Source: Bradyrhizobium prioriisuperbiae
Lineage (GTDB): Bacteria > Pseudomonadota > Alphaproteobacteria > Rhizobiales > Xanthobacteraceae
Reading direction: 5' to 3'
Assembly: GCF_032397745.1 (NCBI RefSeq)
Contig: NZ_CP135921.1
Location: 3,708,501 to 3,772,500 of the forward strand
Length of the DNA: 64,000 bases
The notes beneath the pieces are model-generated. The model was given only the letters and a program-made list of their open reading frames with translations. It did not search any database and was not told the DNA's origin. This document shows positions 8,535-16,977 of the stretch, one piece after another. Made by a program: the position numbers and the translations under genes. Every line of letters starts with the position of its first letter. Position 1 is the stretch's first letter.

Positions 8535-9488
8535 ATGTTCGGCTATGCGCTGACTCGGATCGCAGTCGCGCTCGGGCTCATCTGGGCGGTCGTCACGCTG
8601 GTCTTCCTGATCATTCATTTCGTGCCTGGCGATCCCGCCGAACTGCTGCTCTCCCAGGGCGGTGTCGCGCCGGATCCCGCCGCGGTCACCGAATTGCGGG
8701 AAAAGCTCGGCCTCGATCGGCCGATCCTCGCCCAGTATGTCAGTCATATTGGCGGCCTTCTCAAGGGTGATCTCGGCTCTTCGCTGCTCGACGATCATTC
8801 CGTTGCGGAGGAGATTGCGCTGCGCCTGCCGCGTACGCTGGAGCTGATCTTCGCCGCCAGCCTGATCGCGGTTCTGTTCGGCCTGCCGCTCGGCACGCTT
8901 GCGGCTCTGCGGTCCGGCAGCGCGATCGATCGCGTCCTTGCGGGCGTTGCGGGCCTTGGTCTGTCGATTCCGGTGTTCGTGGTCGGCACCGTCGCGATTC
9001 TGGTGTTTGCGCAGAAGCTGCACTGGGTGCCAGCCGGCGGCTTCGTGCCGTTTTCGCGCGACCCGCTGCAGCACCTCATCCTGCTGCTGATGCCGGCAAG
9101 CGCCATCGCGGTCGGACTTGGTGCCGTCGTGTTCCGCATGACGCGGTCCTCCGTGCTGGAGGTGCTGCAGCGCGACTACGTGCGCGCGGCGCACGCCAAG
9201 GGGCTCCGCCCCTCCCGTATCGTGCTGCATCACGTGCTGCGCAACGCGCTGATCCCGGTCGTCACGGTGCTTGCGCTTCATATGGGCTCGCTGCTCGGCG
9301 GAACGGTGCTGGTCGAGTTCGTGTTCAACTGGCCAGGCCTCTCCGGCTACCTTGTGCGCGCCGTCGAACAGCGCGATTACCCGGAGGTCGTCGGCATCGT
9401 GCTGGTGATTTCCATCGCTTTCGTCCTCATCAATCTGGCGGTCGATCTGCTGTATGCGGTGATCGACCCGCGCGTGCGGCACGGCTGA
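8535..9488 (+). CDS. ABC transporter permease, DppB type
   Basis: 317 residues, starting five bases after the binding-protein stop. The DppB-like N-terminus has a first membrane helix followed by a periplasmic loop (HFVPGDPAELLLSQGGVAPD, then LREKLGLDRPILAQY). The inner-membrane permease domain has about six helices. The EAA loop RAAHAKGLRPSRIVLHHVLR, near residues 217-236, contacts the ATPase. It forms the transmembrane heterodimer with the permease half of the fused protein encoded next. Confidence 0.92.
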   Translation: MFGYALTRIAVALGLIWAVVTLVFLIIHFVPGDPAELLLSQGGVAPDPAAVTELREKLGLDRPILAQYVSHIGGLLKGDLGSSLLDDHSVAEEIALRLPRTLELIFAASLIAVLFGLPLGTLAALRSGSAIDRVLAGVAGLGLSIPVFVVGTVAILVFAQKLHWVPAGGFVPFSRDPLQHLILLLMPASAIAVGLGAVVFRMTRSSVLEVLQRDYVRAAHAKGLRPSRIVLHHVLRNALIPVVTVLALHMGSLLGGTVLVEFVFNWPGLSGYLVRAVEQRDYPEVVGIVLVISIAFVLINLAVDLLYAVIDPRVRHG

Positions 9489-11344
9489 TGGCCGCGCGAC
9501 CGGTCCATCGCCTCTATCTGCCGGGCGCAATCGTCGCCGCCGTCATCGTCGTTGCCCTCGCGGCGCCGCTGCTTCCGTTGGCCGATCCAGTGAAGATGGA
9601 GGTGTCGTCGCGGCTTGCGCTGCCATCGCTCGGACATCCGCTCGGCCAGGACGAATACGGCCGCGACGTGCTGTCACGGATCATCTGGGGCGCGCGCGCC
9701 TCGCTGGCGGTGGCTTTCTTCTCGGCGATATCCGCCGGCCTTGTCGGCATCGCGCTCGGTCTGATCGGCGGCTATGCGCGCGGCGTTCTCGAGATCCTGA
9801 CCGTGCGGTCCATGGAGGCCATCGTCTGTTTTCCGCCGATCCTGCTGGCGCTGCTGGTCGTCACCCTGATGGGGCCGGGGGCTGCGACACTGGTGATCGC
9901 GCTGACTATTCTGTATGCGCCAGGCTACACGCGCGTCGCTTTCGCCGCAACGCTGGCGACTCGCGGGCTCGACTACGTCACCGCGCAGCAGGCGCTCGGC
10001 GCCAAACCGGTGCGCATTCTCGTTCGCACCATCCTGCCCAACATCGCGCCGCCGCTGCTGGTACAGTTTTCGCTGACCGTCGCCGCCGCCATGGTGCTGG
10101 AGAGCGGGCTTTCCTTTCTCGGCCTGGGCGTCGTGCCACCCGCGCCGTCCTGGGGGCTGATGATCCGTGGCGCACGCTCGACCATGGAGCAAGCGCCATG
10201 GTTGCTGCTGTGGCCCTGCCTCGCGCTCACCAGCACCATTCTGACATTCAATCAGCTGTGCGATCGTCTGCGCGATGCGCTCGACCCGCGCGCGGGATCG
10301 GCCGGCGGGGGTTGGCTCGAGCGCGCGGCAGCCCGGGTCTGGCCCGACGCATCGCCCGCCCCGGCGCCTTCGTTGCTGCGTGTCGAAGGCCTCACCATCG
10401 AGATCGAGACGCCGACGGCCCGCATTCGCCCGGTGCGTGACGTGTCGCTTTCGCTCGCCCCCGGCGAGACATTGGCGCTAGTGGGAGAAAGCGGCTCGGG
10501 CAAAACCCTGACCGGCCTCGCATTGATGGGCCTGCTGCCACCGACGATGGAGATCATCGCCGGCCGGGTGCTGTTCGTCGACCGCGCCGGGCGGGCGCGC
10601 GATCTCGCGCATTTGCCCGAGACCGAGATGCGCCGGTTGCGTGGCGACGAGATCGCCATGGTATTCCAGGACCCGGGCAGCAACCTCAATCCCGTGCATC
10701 GCATCGGCGATCAGGTGGCCGAGGTGATCCGCGCGCACCGCGATGTGTCACGCACGGGGGCTGCAGCACAAGCAGTCGCATTGCTGAAGGACGTTGGCCT
10801 GCCTGACCCGGGGCCGCGCTCACGTGCCTATCCGCATGAGCTTTCCGGTGGTCAGCGCCAGCGCACCATGATCGCCGCCGCGATCGCCAACGGGCCGCGA
10901 CTCCTGATCGCGGACGAGCCGACCACGGCGCTCGACGTGACCATTCAGGCGCAGATCCTCGATCTGCTCGCCGCGTTCAAGACAAAAGGCGAGATGGGCG
11001 TCGTCTTCATCACCCACAATCTCGCGGTCGTCGCCGAGATCGCCGACCGCGTGTGCGTGATGTATGCCGGCGAAATCGTCGAAGAGGGACCAGTCGCCGA
11101 AGTGTTCGCGCGTCCGCGCCACCCCTATACGGCAGCCTTGATCGCGAGCGCGCCAGAGGGTTCTGACGCACAACTCGCCGCCATTCCGGGGACCGTCCCG
11201 CTGCCGCAGGCGCTGCCCGCGGGCTGCAACTTCGCGCCGCGTTGCGCATGCGCGGCGGAGCCATGCCATACCGCAAAGCCCGCCTTTGCCGAAGTAAGCC
11301 CCGGCCATGCCTCGCGCTGCTTTCGGTGGAAGGAGGTCGCATGA
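9488..11344 (+). CDS. Fused ABC permease (DppC type) and ATP-binding protein (DppD type)
   Basis: 618 residues in one uninterrupted frame. Residues 1 to about 275 are a DppC-like permease: GHPLGQDEYGRDVLSRIIWG near residue 49, about five to six membrane helices, and the EAA loop TAQQALGAKPVRILVRTILP. A Pro/Ala-rich linker near 280-295 leads into a complete ABC ATPase: Walker A GESGSGKT at about 332, LSGGQRQR near 452, Walker B LLIADEPTTALD near 472, and the oligopeptide-type C-terminal Cys segment (CNFAPRCACAAEPC). In most species these are two genes. The ATG overlaps the previous stop (TGATG), and the end overlaps the next gene by ATGA. A sequencing frameshift cannot explain the fusion, because both halves and the linker share one frame. 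Confidence 0.92.
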   Translation: MAARPVHRLYLPGAIVAAVIVVALAAPLLPLADPVKMEVSSRLALPSLGHPLGQDEYGRDVLSRIIWGARASLAVAFFSAISAGLVGIALGLIGGYARGVLEILTVRSMEAIVCFPPILLALLVVTLMGPGAATLVIALTILYAPGYTRVAFAATLATRGLDYVTAQQALGAKPVRILVRTILPNIAPPLLVQFSLTVAAAMVLESGLSFLGLGVVPPAPSWGLMIRGARSTMEQAPWLLLWPCLALTSTILTFNQLCDRLRDALDPRAGSAGGGWLERAAARVWPDASPAPAPSLLRVEGLTIEIETPTARIRPVRDVSLSLAPGETLALVGESGSGKTLTGLALMGLLPPTMEIIAGRVLFVDRAGRARDLAHLPETEMRRLRGDEIAMVFQDPGSNLNPVHRIGDQVAEVIRAHRDVSRTGAAAQAVALLKDVGLPDPGPRSRAYPHELSGGQRQRTMIAAAIANGPRLLIADEPTTALDVTIQAQILDLLAAFKTKGEMGVVFITHNLAVVAEIADRVCVMYAGEIVEEGPVAEVFARPRHPYTAALIASAPEGSDAQLAAIPGTVPLPQALPAGCNFAPRCACAAEPCHTAKPAFAEVSPGHASRCFRWKEVA

Positions 11345-12318
11345 CCGCGCCGCTGGTCCGGGCCGAGAACGTGTCACGCAGCTTCGCCAGCCGCTCCGGC
11401 TGGTTCGCGCGGCGCACCGAAGTCAAAGCGGTGCGTGAGGTCGATATCACGGTTGGGCGTGGTGAGGCATTGGGTGTCGTCGGCGAGTCGGGGTGCGGCA
11501 AGTCCACCCTCGGCCGCATGCTGCTGCACCTCTTGCCGCCGACCAGCGGCCGGGTGTTCTTCGACGGGCACGCACTGCAAGATCTGGCACCGGCAACGCG
11601 CCGCCGGCTGCGCGCCCGCATGCAGATGATCTTTCAAGATCCCTACGGCAGCCTCGATCCGCGCCGCCGTGCGGGCGAGCAGATCGCCGATGGCATCATG
11701 ATCCATGGCCTCGCGGATCCCACCGAGGCGCGCGCGCGCGTCGCGGATCTCCTGCAGCGCGTCGGTCTCGATCCTGCTCACGGCGATCGTCTCCCGCACG
11801 AGTTCTCTGGCGGGCAGCGTCAGCGCATTGCCATTGCGCGCGCGCTCGCGACCACGCCTGACTTCATCGTTGCCGATGAACCGGTCTCCGCGCTCGACGT
11901 CTCGGTACAGGCCCAGATCGTCACGCTGATGGCCGAATTGCGTTCCAGTTTCGGCCTCGCGCTTCTCTTCATCAGCCACGACCTGCATGTGGTGCGGCAC
12001 CTGTGTGAGCGCGTGGTGGTGATGTATCTCGGCCGCGTGGTCGAGGAAGGGGACGTGTCGGAGATCTTCCGCAGGCCCGCCCATCCCTACACCCGCGCGC
12101 TGACCGCCGCGACGCCGTCGATCCGGCCGCGGTCTGGCAAGGTTGTGCTGTCCGGGGACCTGCCGAACCCGGCCGCGCCGCCTTCCGGCTGTGTGTTCCG
12201 CACGCGCTGTCCACACGCGGTTGCCCCTTGTGCCGAAAGCATTCCTGCGCTGCGCCAGATCGCGCGCGGCCGGCGCGTTGCCTGCCTGCGTGACGACATT
12301 GTGGCTCAGCATGGATGA
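11341..12318 (+). CDS. ABC transporter ATP-binding protein, DppF type
   Basis: 325 residues; the ATG at 11341 lies in the ATGA overlap with the upstream stop (longer frames upstream lie inside that gene). Walker A GESGCGKST is near residue 50, the signature FSGGQRQR near 156, Walker B FIVADEPVSALD and the switch histidine in FISHD follow. The C-terminal oligo/dipeptide domain has the cysteine pair segment CVFRTRCPHAVAPC. It is the second ATPase of the importer, pairing with the ATPase half of the fused upstream protein. Confidence 0.93.
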   Translation: MTAPLVRAENVSRSFASRSGWFARRTEVKAVREVDITVGRGEALGVVGESGCGKSTLGRMLLHLLPPTSGRVFFDGHALQDLAPATRRRLRARMQMIFQDPYGSLDPRRRAGEQIADGIMIHGLADPTEARARVADLLQRVGLDPAHGDRLPHEFSGGQRQRIAIARALATTPDFIVADEPVSALDVSVQAQIVTLMAELRSSFGLALLFISHDLHVVRHLCERVVVMYLGRVVEEGDVSEIFRRPAHPYTRALTAATPSIRPRSGKVVLSGDLPNPAAPPSGCVFRTRCPHAVAPCAESIPALRQIARGRRVACLRDDIVAQHG

Positions 12319-12395
12319 GGCTTCGGGGTCGGCGGAATGTGAATCTCTTCGTTAAGCGCCGTCGACGGCGCGGACCATGGAAACTGGACATATCG

Positions 12396-13091
12396 ATGCG
12401 AAGAGTTGCGATGATATCGGGCGCTAATCGGGGCATTGGTCTCGCGATCGCGCGTGAATTGAGACAGGCCGGCCTCGCGCTGTCGCTGGGTATTCGTCGG
12501 CCTGGCGATTTTTCCGACCCCCTTGCGGCCGATGGCGAAGTACAGGTCCATTGCTATGACGCGGGTGATCGCAACGCCGCGGCGCCCTGGGTTGATGCCA
12601 CCATCGCACGGTTCGGACGCATCGATGTGCTGGTGAACAATGCGGGGATTTCGCGGTTCGTCGGCCTCGAGGATGGCGATGAAGACGACCTCGACGCGTT
12701 GCTCGCGATCAATGTCACGGCGCCGTTCCGACTGACCCGCGTCGCCCTCCCTTATCTGAAGGTCGCAGGCAGCGGCCGTGTCATCAATGTTGCATCGCTC
12801 TCCGGCAAGCGCGTGATGGGCCTCAATGCCGGCTACCAGATGTCGAAGCATGCGATCGTCGCGCTCACCCATGCGGTGCGCCGGATCGGTTGGGAGCACG
12901 GTATCCGCGCCACGGCGTTGTGCCCAGGGTTCGTCAGCACGGACCTGACCGCGCGTGTGACCGACGTACCCCATGACCAGATGATCGACCCGGCCGACCT
13001 CGCGAAGCTGGTTGCCACGGTCATCGCTCTGCCGAACACGGCGGCGGTCGCCGAACTGCTGGTCAATTGTCGATACGAACACACGCTGTGA
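12396..13091 (+). CDS. Short-chain dehydrogenase/reductase
   Basis: 231 residues from the ATG at 12396, chosen because SDR proteins normally start just before the first beta strand (MRRVAMISGANRGIG). An ATG at 12315 overlapping the dppF-type stop would add a 27-residue Arg-rich extension. The cofactor loop GANRGIG is at residues 9-15, NNAG near 80, the catalytic Ser in NVASLSGK, and the YQMSK Tyr-Lys pair near 149-153. It is an NAD(P)-dependent oxidoreductase acting on an alcohol or carbonyl. By position it handles an intermediate of the HyuAB/amino acid oxidase pathway, though its substrate is unknown. Confidence 0.9.
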   Translation: MRRVAMISGANRGIGLAIARELRQAGLALSLGIRRPGDFSDPLAADGEVQVHCYDAGDRNAAAPWVDATIARFGRIDVLVNNAGISRFVGLEDGDEDDLDALLAINVTAPFRLTRVALPYLKVAGSGRVINVASLSGKRVMGLNAGYQMSKHAIVALTHAVRRIGWEHGIRATALCPGFVSTDLTARVTDVPHDQMIDPADLAKLVATVIALPNTAAVAELLVNCRYEHTL

Positions 13092-13105
13092 ACGAGGAAC
13101 TTCCG

Positions 13106-13417
13106 ATGATCGAAGGCGTTTCGCAAACGGGCCTGTTTCGACGCCTCGTTCCACGGTCCGGTGCGGTGATCCCGTTTACGATCGATGGCGAACCGACCGA
13201 GGCTCGCGAGGGCGACCTGCTGCTCACAGCCATTCTGTTGCACCGTCCCGCCTTGCGGCGCTTCGAGTTCGGCAATGCCGATCGCGCGGGCTTCTGTCTC
13301 ATGGCGGCCTGTCAGGACTGCTGGGTGAGCCTCGCCGACGGTCGCCGGATGCGGGCCTGTACGACACCCATCGAGCCCGGCATGGCGGTCGTCATCGATG
13401 GGGTTGCCCATGACTGA
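13106..13417 (+). CDS. (2Fe-2S)-binding subunit of an HcnA/hydroxyproline-dehydrogenase-like complex
   Basis: 103 residues from the ATG at 13106, preceded by GAGGAA. The Fer2_4-type fold has cluster cysteines in FCLMAACQDC and a fourth cysteine in MRACTT (C-x4-C-x2-C ... C). This is the small subunit of three-component amino acid/opine dehydrogenases (HcnA, OoxA-like, HypA-like), which passes electrons between the flavin subunits and the respiratory chain. The next gene starts in an eight-base overlap with its 3' end, so the three subunits are translationally linked. Confidence 0.88.
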   Translation: MIEGVSQTGLFRRLVPRSGAVIPFTIDGEPTEAREGDLLLTAILLHRPALRRFEFGNADRAGFCLMAACQDCWVSLADGRRMRACTTPIEPGMAVVIDGVAHD

Positions 13418-14783
13418 TCTGGCGACTGATCCGGCGGTCGTCGTTGTCGGCGCAGGCCCGGCGGGTTTGCGCGCGGCCGAAGCACTGACCAGGGGCGGCG
13501 TGCGTCCGATTCTCATCGACGAGGCGGAACGGCCGGGCGGCCAGATCTATCGTCAACCGCCGCCGGGCGCCGCCCGTTCACCCAGGACACTCTATGGCTT
13601 CGAGGCCAGGAAGGCCGTCGCGATTCATGTCATTCCCGCTCGCCTTGGTGATGCGATCGACTACCGTCCCCAGACGCTGGTCTGGAATGTCTTCGGGCAA
13701 CACCTCGACACAATCGGGCCGTCCGGGCATCACAGGCTCGGGTTCAACCGGCTCGTGATCGCGAGCGGCGCGATGGATCGGGTTCTGCCATTTCCAGGTT
13801 GGACGCTGCCCGGCGTGTTCACACTCGGCGGTGCGCAAATTGCCCTCAAGGCGCAAGGCGTATCGATCGGCCGGCGCGTCGCCCTGGTCGGGGCCGGACC
13901 GTTGCTGCCGCTGGTCGCCTATCAATATGCCAAGGCGGGCGCCGAGATCGCCGCGGTGCTGGACGTCACCCCGTTCTCGGCAAAGCTCCGCAATGCTCCG
14001 GGGCTTCTGGCGCAAACAGGCACGCTCGCAAAGGGCCTCTGGTACGTTGCGCGCAACCTTCTTTCGGATCTCGTGGTCTGTTCCGGCGTTCGTGCTATCG
14101 GCGTGATGGGCCAGGATCGGGTTCGCGGCCTTTGGTGGCACGATGCAGCCGATAAGGAGCATCGCGTCGCCTGCGATGCCGTCGGGGCCTCATTCGGGCT
14201 CCGGAGCGAAACACAACTCGCCGACCTCGCCGGTTGTGGCTTTGCGTATGACGACATCACCAGGCAGTGGCTTCCCCAGCGCGACGCTACGGGCCGCTCG
14301 AGCGTGCCCGGCGTCTACCTCGCCGGCGACGGCGCCGGCATCGGCGGTGCCGACGTCGCCGAATTGCAAGGAGAGCGCGCGGCGCTGGCTGTGCTCGAGG
14401 ATCTTGGCGCGCCCATCGACACGGCTCGCGTTGCCGCGCTCGATCGCAAGCTCGCGCGTCAGGGGCGCTTTCGCAATGCGCTTGAGCGTGCCTACCCGTA
14501 TCCCGCGCATCTGCTCAATGACGTGGACAACGCGGAAATCATATGCCGCTGCGAGGGCATTACGGCCGGAACCTTACGCGCCGCCGCGACAGAGCGCGAC
14601 GCGCAGGAAATGAACCGCTTGAAGGCCTTTACGCGCATCGGCATGGGCCGCTGCCAGGGCCGGGTCTGTGGACCCGCCGCCGCGGAGATCCTTGCGCGGA
14701 CGCTTGGCAAAAATATCGCCGCCGTCGGCCGCCTGCGCGGCAATCCCCCCGTCAAGCCGATCCCGGTTGGAGGCTTGCCATGA
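13410..14783 (+). CDS. FAD/NAD(P)-binding subunit of an HcnB/OoxA-like amino acid dehydrogenase
   Basis: 457 residues from the ATG at 13410; an in-frame ATG 12 bases upstream is also possible. The dinucleotide-binding VVVGAGPAGLRAAEAL is near residue 10 and PGGQIYRQPPPG near 45. A second nucleotide fold, VALVGAGPLLPLVAYQ, is near 155, and the FAD site GVYLAGDGAGIGGADVAELQG near 310. The C-terminal BFD-like [2Fe-2S] domain has CRCEGIT...GRCQGRVCGP. This is the middle subunit in the HcnABC gene order. In HcnABC the complex oxidises glycine to cyanide; related complexes oxidise D-hydroxyproline or opines, and here the HyuAB context favours amino acid catabolism. Confidence 0.88.
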   Translation: MTDLATDPAVVVVGAGPAGLRAAEALTRGGVRPILIDEAERPGGQIYRQPPPGAARSPRTLYGFEARKAVAIHVIPARLGDAIDYRPQTLVWNVFGQHLDTIGPSGHHRLGFNRLVIASGAMDRVLPFPGWTLPGVFTLGGAQIALKAQGVSIGRRVALVGAGPLLPLVAYQYAKAGAEIAAVLDVTPFSAKLRNAPGLLAQTGTLAKGLWYVARNLLSDLVVCSGVRAIGVMGQDRVRGLWWHDAADKEHRVACDAVGASFGLRSETQLADLAGCGFAYDDITRQWLPQRDATGRSSVPGVYLAGDGAGIGGADVAELQGERAALAVLEDLGAPIDTARVAALDRKLARQGRFRNALERAYPYPAHLLNDVDNAEIICRCEGITAGTLRAAATERDAQEMNRLKAFTRIGMGRCQGRVCGPAAAEILARTLGKNIAAVGRLRGNPPVKPIPVGGLP

Positions 14784-15934
14784 CGGAGCACCTCGCGGTT
14801 GATGTCGCGATCATTGGAGGCGGGACGGCCGCCTGTGCTGCGGCGGTCGCGCTGCGCGAGGCGGGGCTCACGGTGGCTGTGCTGGAAAAGCGCTTGTGCG
14901 GTGCGGGCGCCAGCGGCGTCAATTTCGGAGGCGTGCGCCAGCAGGGGCGTCATCTCGCCGAACTGCCGCTCGCGCGCCGGGCACGGGCGTTGTGGGACAA
15001 TCTCAATCAGCTTCTCGGCGAGGATGTCGAGTTCGAGGCGTCCGGACATATCAAACTGGCGCGCTCCGAAACTGACATGGCGGAACTGGAGCGTTACGCG
15101 GAGAGTGCGCGTGAGCATGGTCTCGCACTGACATTGCTCGGCGCCAACGCGGTGCGCGACGAACTGCCCTGTATCGGACCCAAGGTGCATGGTGCTTCGC
15201 TATCGCCGACCGACGGCCACGCTAATCCGCGCGTAGTGGGACCGGCCTATGCGCGGCTGGCGCGCCGGCGCGGTGTCGCGGTTCGGGAATGCGCGCCGGT
15301 GCGCCATGCGGTGTCGACCGGCGTAGGATTCGAGATCGAGGCCGATGGCTTGACCGTGAAGAGCTGCTGGTTGGTCAACGCGGCAGGCGTCGGAGCGGGC
15401 GTTGTCGCATCCTGGTTCGGTGAACCTGCCCCGGTTTCCCCGCTGATGCCCAACATGCTGGTGACAGAGCCGCTGCCATATGTCATTTCGCGCTCCATCG
15501 GCGTGTGCGGTGGCGACGTCTATGTCCGGCAGATCCGGCGCGGCAACGTCATCCTCGGGGGCGGACACGGATGGGGCGATGCCGAACTCGGTCTCGCGCG
15601 GCCGCAGGTAGAGGAATCTCTCGGCAGCATGCGACGCGCCGTTGATATCGTGCCCGCACTCGCAGGCGTGCAGGTCATCCGTACCTGGAGCGGCATGGAC
15701 GGGCAGATGCCGGATCATATTCCCGTCATCGGCTTCTCCTCAACCACGCCGCGTCTCGTGCATGCCTTTGGTTTTTCCGGGCATGGATTTCAGCTAGGTC
15801 CGGTTATCGGTCTGATCATCGCGGAACTCATTGACGAGGGGCACACCATTTCGCCGATTGCACCATTTGCACCCCAGCGCTTCGCTAACTGGACTGACGA
15901 ACCCGTAGCAGCATATGGGGGCGTCCAGCATTGA
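14780..15934 (+). CDS. FAD-dependent amino acid oxidase subunit (HcnC/DAO family)
   Basis: 384 residues, starting in an ATGA overlap with the upstream stop. The N-terminal FAD-binding VAIIGGGTAACAAAVALREA is near residue 9, then GASGVNFGGVRQQGRH. The C-terminal DAO signature has RTWSGMDGQMPDHIPVIG and FGFSGHGFQLGP. It is the catalytic subunit that oxidises a D-amino acid, sarcosine-like or imino acid substrate. The (2Fe-2S)-FAD/NAD-DAO order matches hcnABC. It ends the operon; no terminator hairpin was found after it. Confidence 0.88.
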   Translation: MTEHLAVDVAIIGGGTAACAAAVALREAGLTVAVLEKRLCGAGASGVNFGGVRQQGRHLAELPLARRARALWDNLNQLLGEDVEFEASGHIKLARSETDMAELERYAESAREHGLALTLLGANAVRDELPCIGPKVHGASLSPTDGHANPRVVGPAYARLARRRGVAVRECAPVRHAVSTGVGFEIEADGLTVKSCWLVNAAGVGAGVVASWFGEPAPVSPLMPNMLVTEPLPYVISRSIGVCGGDVYVRQIRRGNVILGGGHGWGDAELGLARPQVEESLGSMRRAVDIVPALAGVQVIRTWSGMDGQMPDHIPVIGFSSTTPRLVHAFGFSGHGFQLGPVIGLIIAELIDEGHTISPIAPFAPQRFANWTDEPVAAYGGVQH

Positions 15935-16412
15935 GCTCGGACGCTCGACGCGGTCTGTACCGGGATGTCGGTGCGTGCCGGCGCCGATCATTTTACACGG
16001 TCGCCGGTGCACTGAAATCGACGTAGCCGCCGGGCAGTCGCGCCAACGCGTCGGTGCAAGTGCCGTACTAAGCTCTGAGACACCAGGCAGTTTGAGATGG
16101 TTGCGGTTCCCCGATTTGAGCCCGCAACTCGACGGCTCTCTGGGGACTTTGGGCGGATGATCGGAGGAAATGTCGCAGATCTGGGGCGTTTGGGGAAAGG
16201 CGGTAGCGCTCTCCCGACTCGAACCCCGACAGCACTCTCTCAGCGGCTCATCGTCTCGACGACTGTTCGATTAAACCTAGCGATCGGGTATCCGGAGTCT
16301 ACCCATTCTGCCGCACCAGTTTTCGCACAAAAACGACCTCAATGAAGGGCAACAAACGCGCTCGAAATTGGCCAAAAATCTAGGAAAATCAACACCAGCA
16401 ACCTTTATCCCG
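15935..16412. other. Gene-free stretch before the tRNA fragment
   Basis: About 480 bases of lower coding quality. Only short frames occur, none with a ribosome binding site or a recognisable product. The segment 16098-16130 faintly resembles the 3' end of a tRNA read on the minus strand, but its T-arm does not pair. Confidence 0.4.
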
Positions 16413-16460
16413 CCGCTCATAACGGTCTGGTTGCAGGTTCGAGTCCTGCCGGGCCCACCA
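16413..16460 (+). other. 3' half of a CAT-anticodon tRNA gene; candidate integration (att) site
   Basis: The segment reads as an anticodon arm with loop CTCATAA (anticodon CAT), a five-base variable loop, a perfectly paired T-arm (GCAGG TTCGAGT CCTGC) and an acceptor 3' strand CGGGCCC followed by ACCA. Upstream bases show no D-arm and no matching GGGCCCG 5' acceptor strand, so this is not a functional tRNA. Integrases commonly use this 3' half as att core, leaving the intact gene at one end and such a copy at the other. With this orientation the element should lie to the left. Confidence 0.75.
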
Positions 16461-16977
16461 TCGCCTCCATCACTTCGCGAGCAACAATCCGCCCTGATCG
16501 CAAAATCCGGGATGTTGCCTACTGCCGTGTCGATCGGGATCGAGCGCGCCTCCAGGTTTCGAGGGAGGATCTGATTGCGCTAAAGGAAGTCGTGCTGTCG
16601 AAAATCGATGCATTCGCCACTCGCAAAAATCTCGAAGTTTTCGCCAAGGCATTTCGGTCCGCGAAGGAGCTCCTCTTTTCAGACGAGCGGCTTTCGAAGA
16701 CCTTGTCATTCCGATCTTGCACCGGCATCCGATGCCTCAATCGAGCGAACTGTACTGGCGTAAATTCGTCTCGTTTGGGCGCGAGCGGTCGAGCTCGATG
16801 GACGCCCGCCGGGTTGTGCGATCATTCGTAATTCCAGCGGAAGGGATATGTTGATGGACGAGCTTCTTATGCCAGTTCCAACTTCAAGACATTTAATGAA
16901 AATCCCACGGATCGAATTAGACCGGCGGTCACGGGCCGTTGCTAACCAAGCCCGCTGCTAGAGATGGAGGATTCGAT
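16461..16977 (+). other. Region right of the att-like site; possible gene remnant
   Basis: No complete gene can be supported. One frame stays open from the tRNA fragment to 16831 and translates to a protein-like stretch (for example REDLIALKEVVLSKIDAF and NLEVFAKAFRSAKELL) without a convincing start. It could be the 3' remnant of a gene broken by integration, or chance. From 16832 to 16977 only the ribosome binding site of the next gene (16966-16970) is seen. Confidence 0.3.

Noticed and set aside
16098..16130. Minus-strand tRNA-like 3' end (CGCAACCA-like terminus)
   Set aside because: The T-arm does not pair and no other tRNA parts are present; at most a very decayed copy.
16205..16240. TTCGA-containing T-loop-like sequence on the minus strand
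   Set aside because: The flanking bases cannot form a T-stem.
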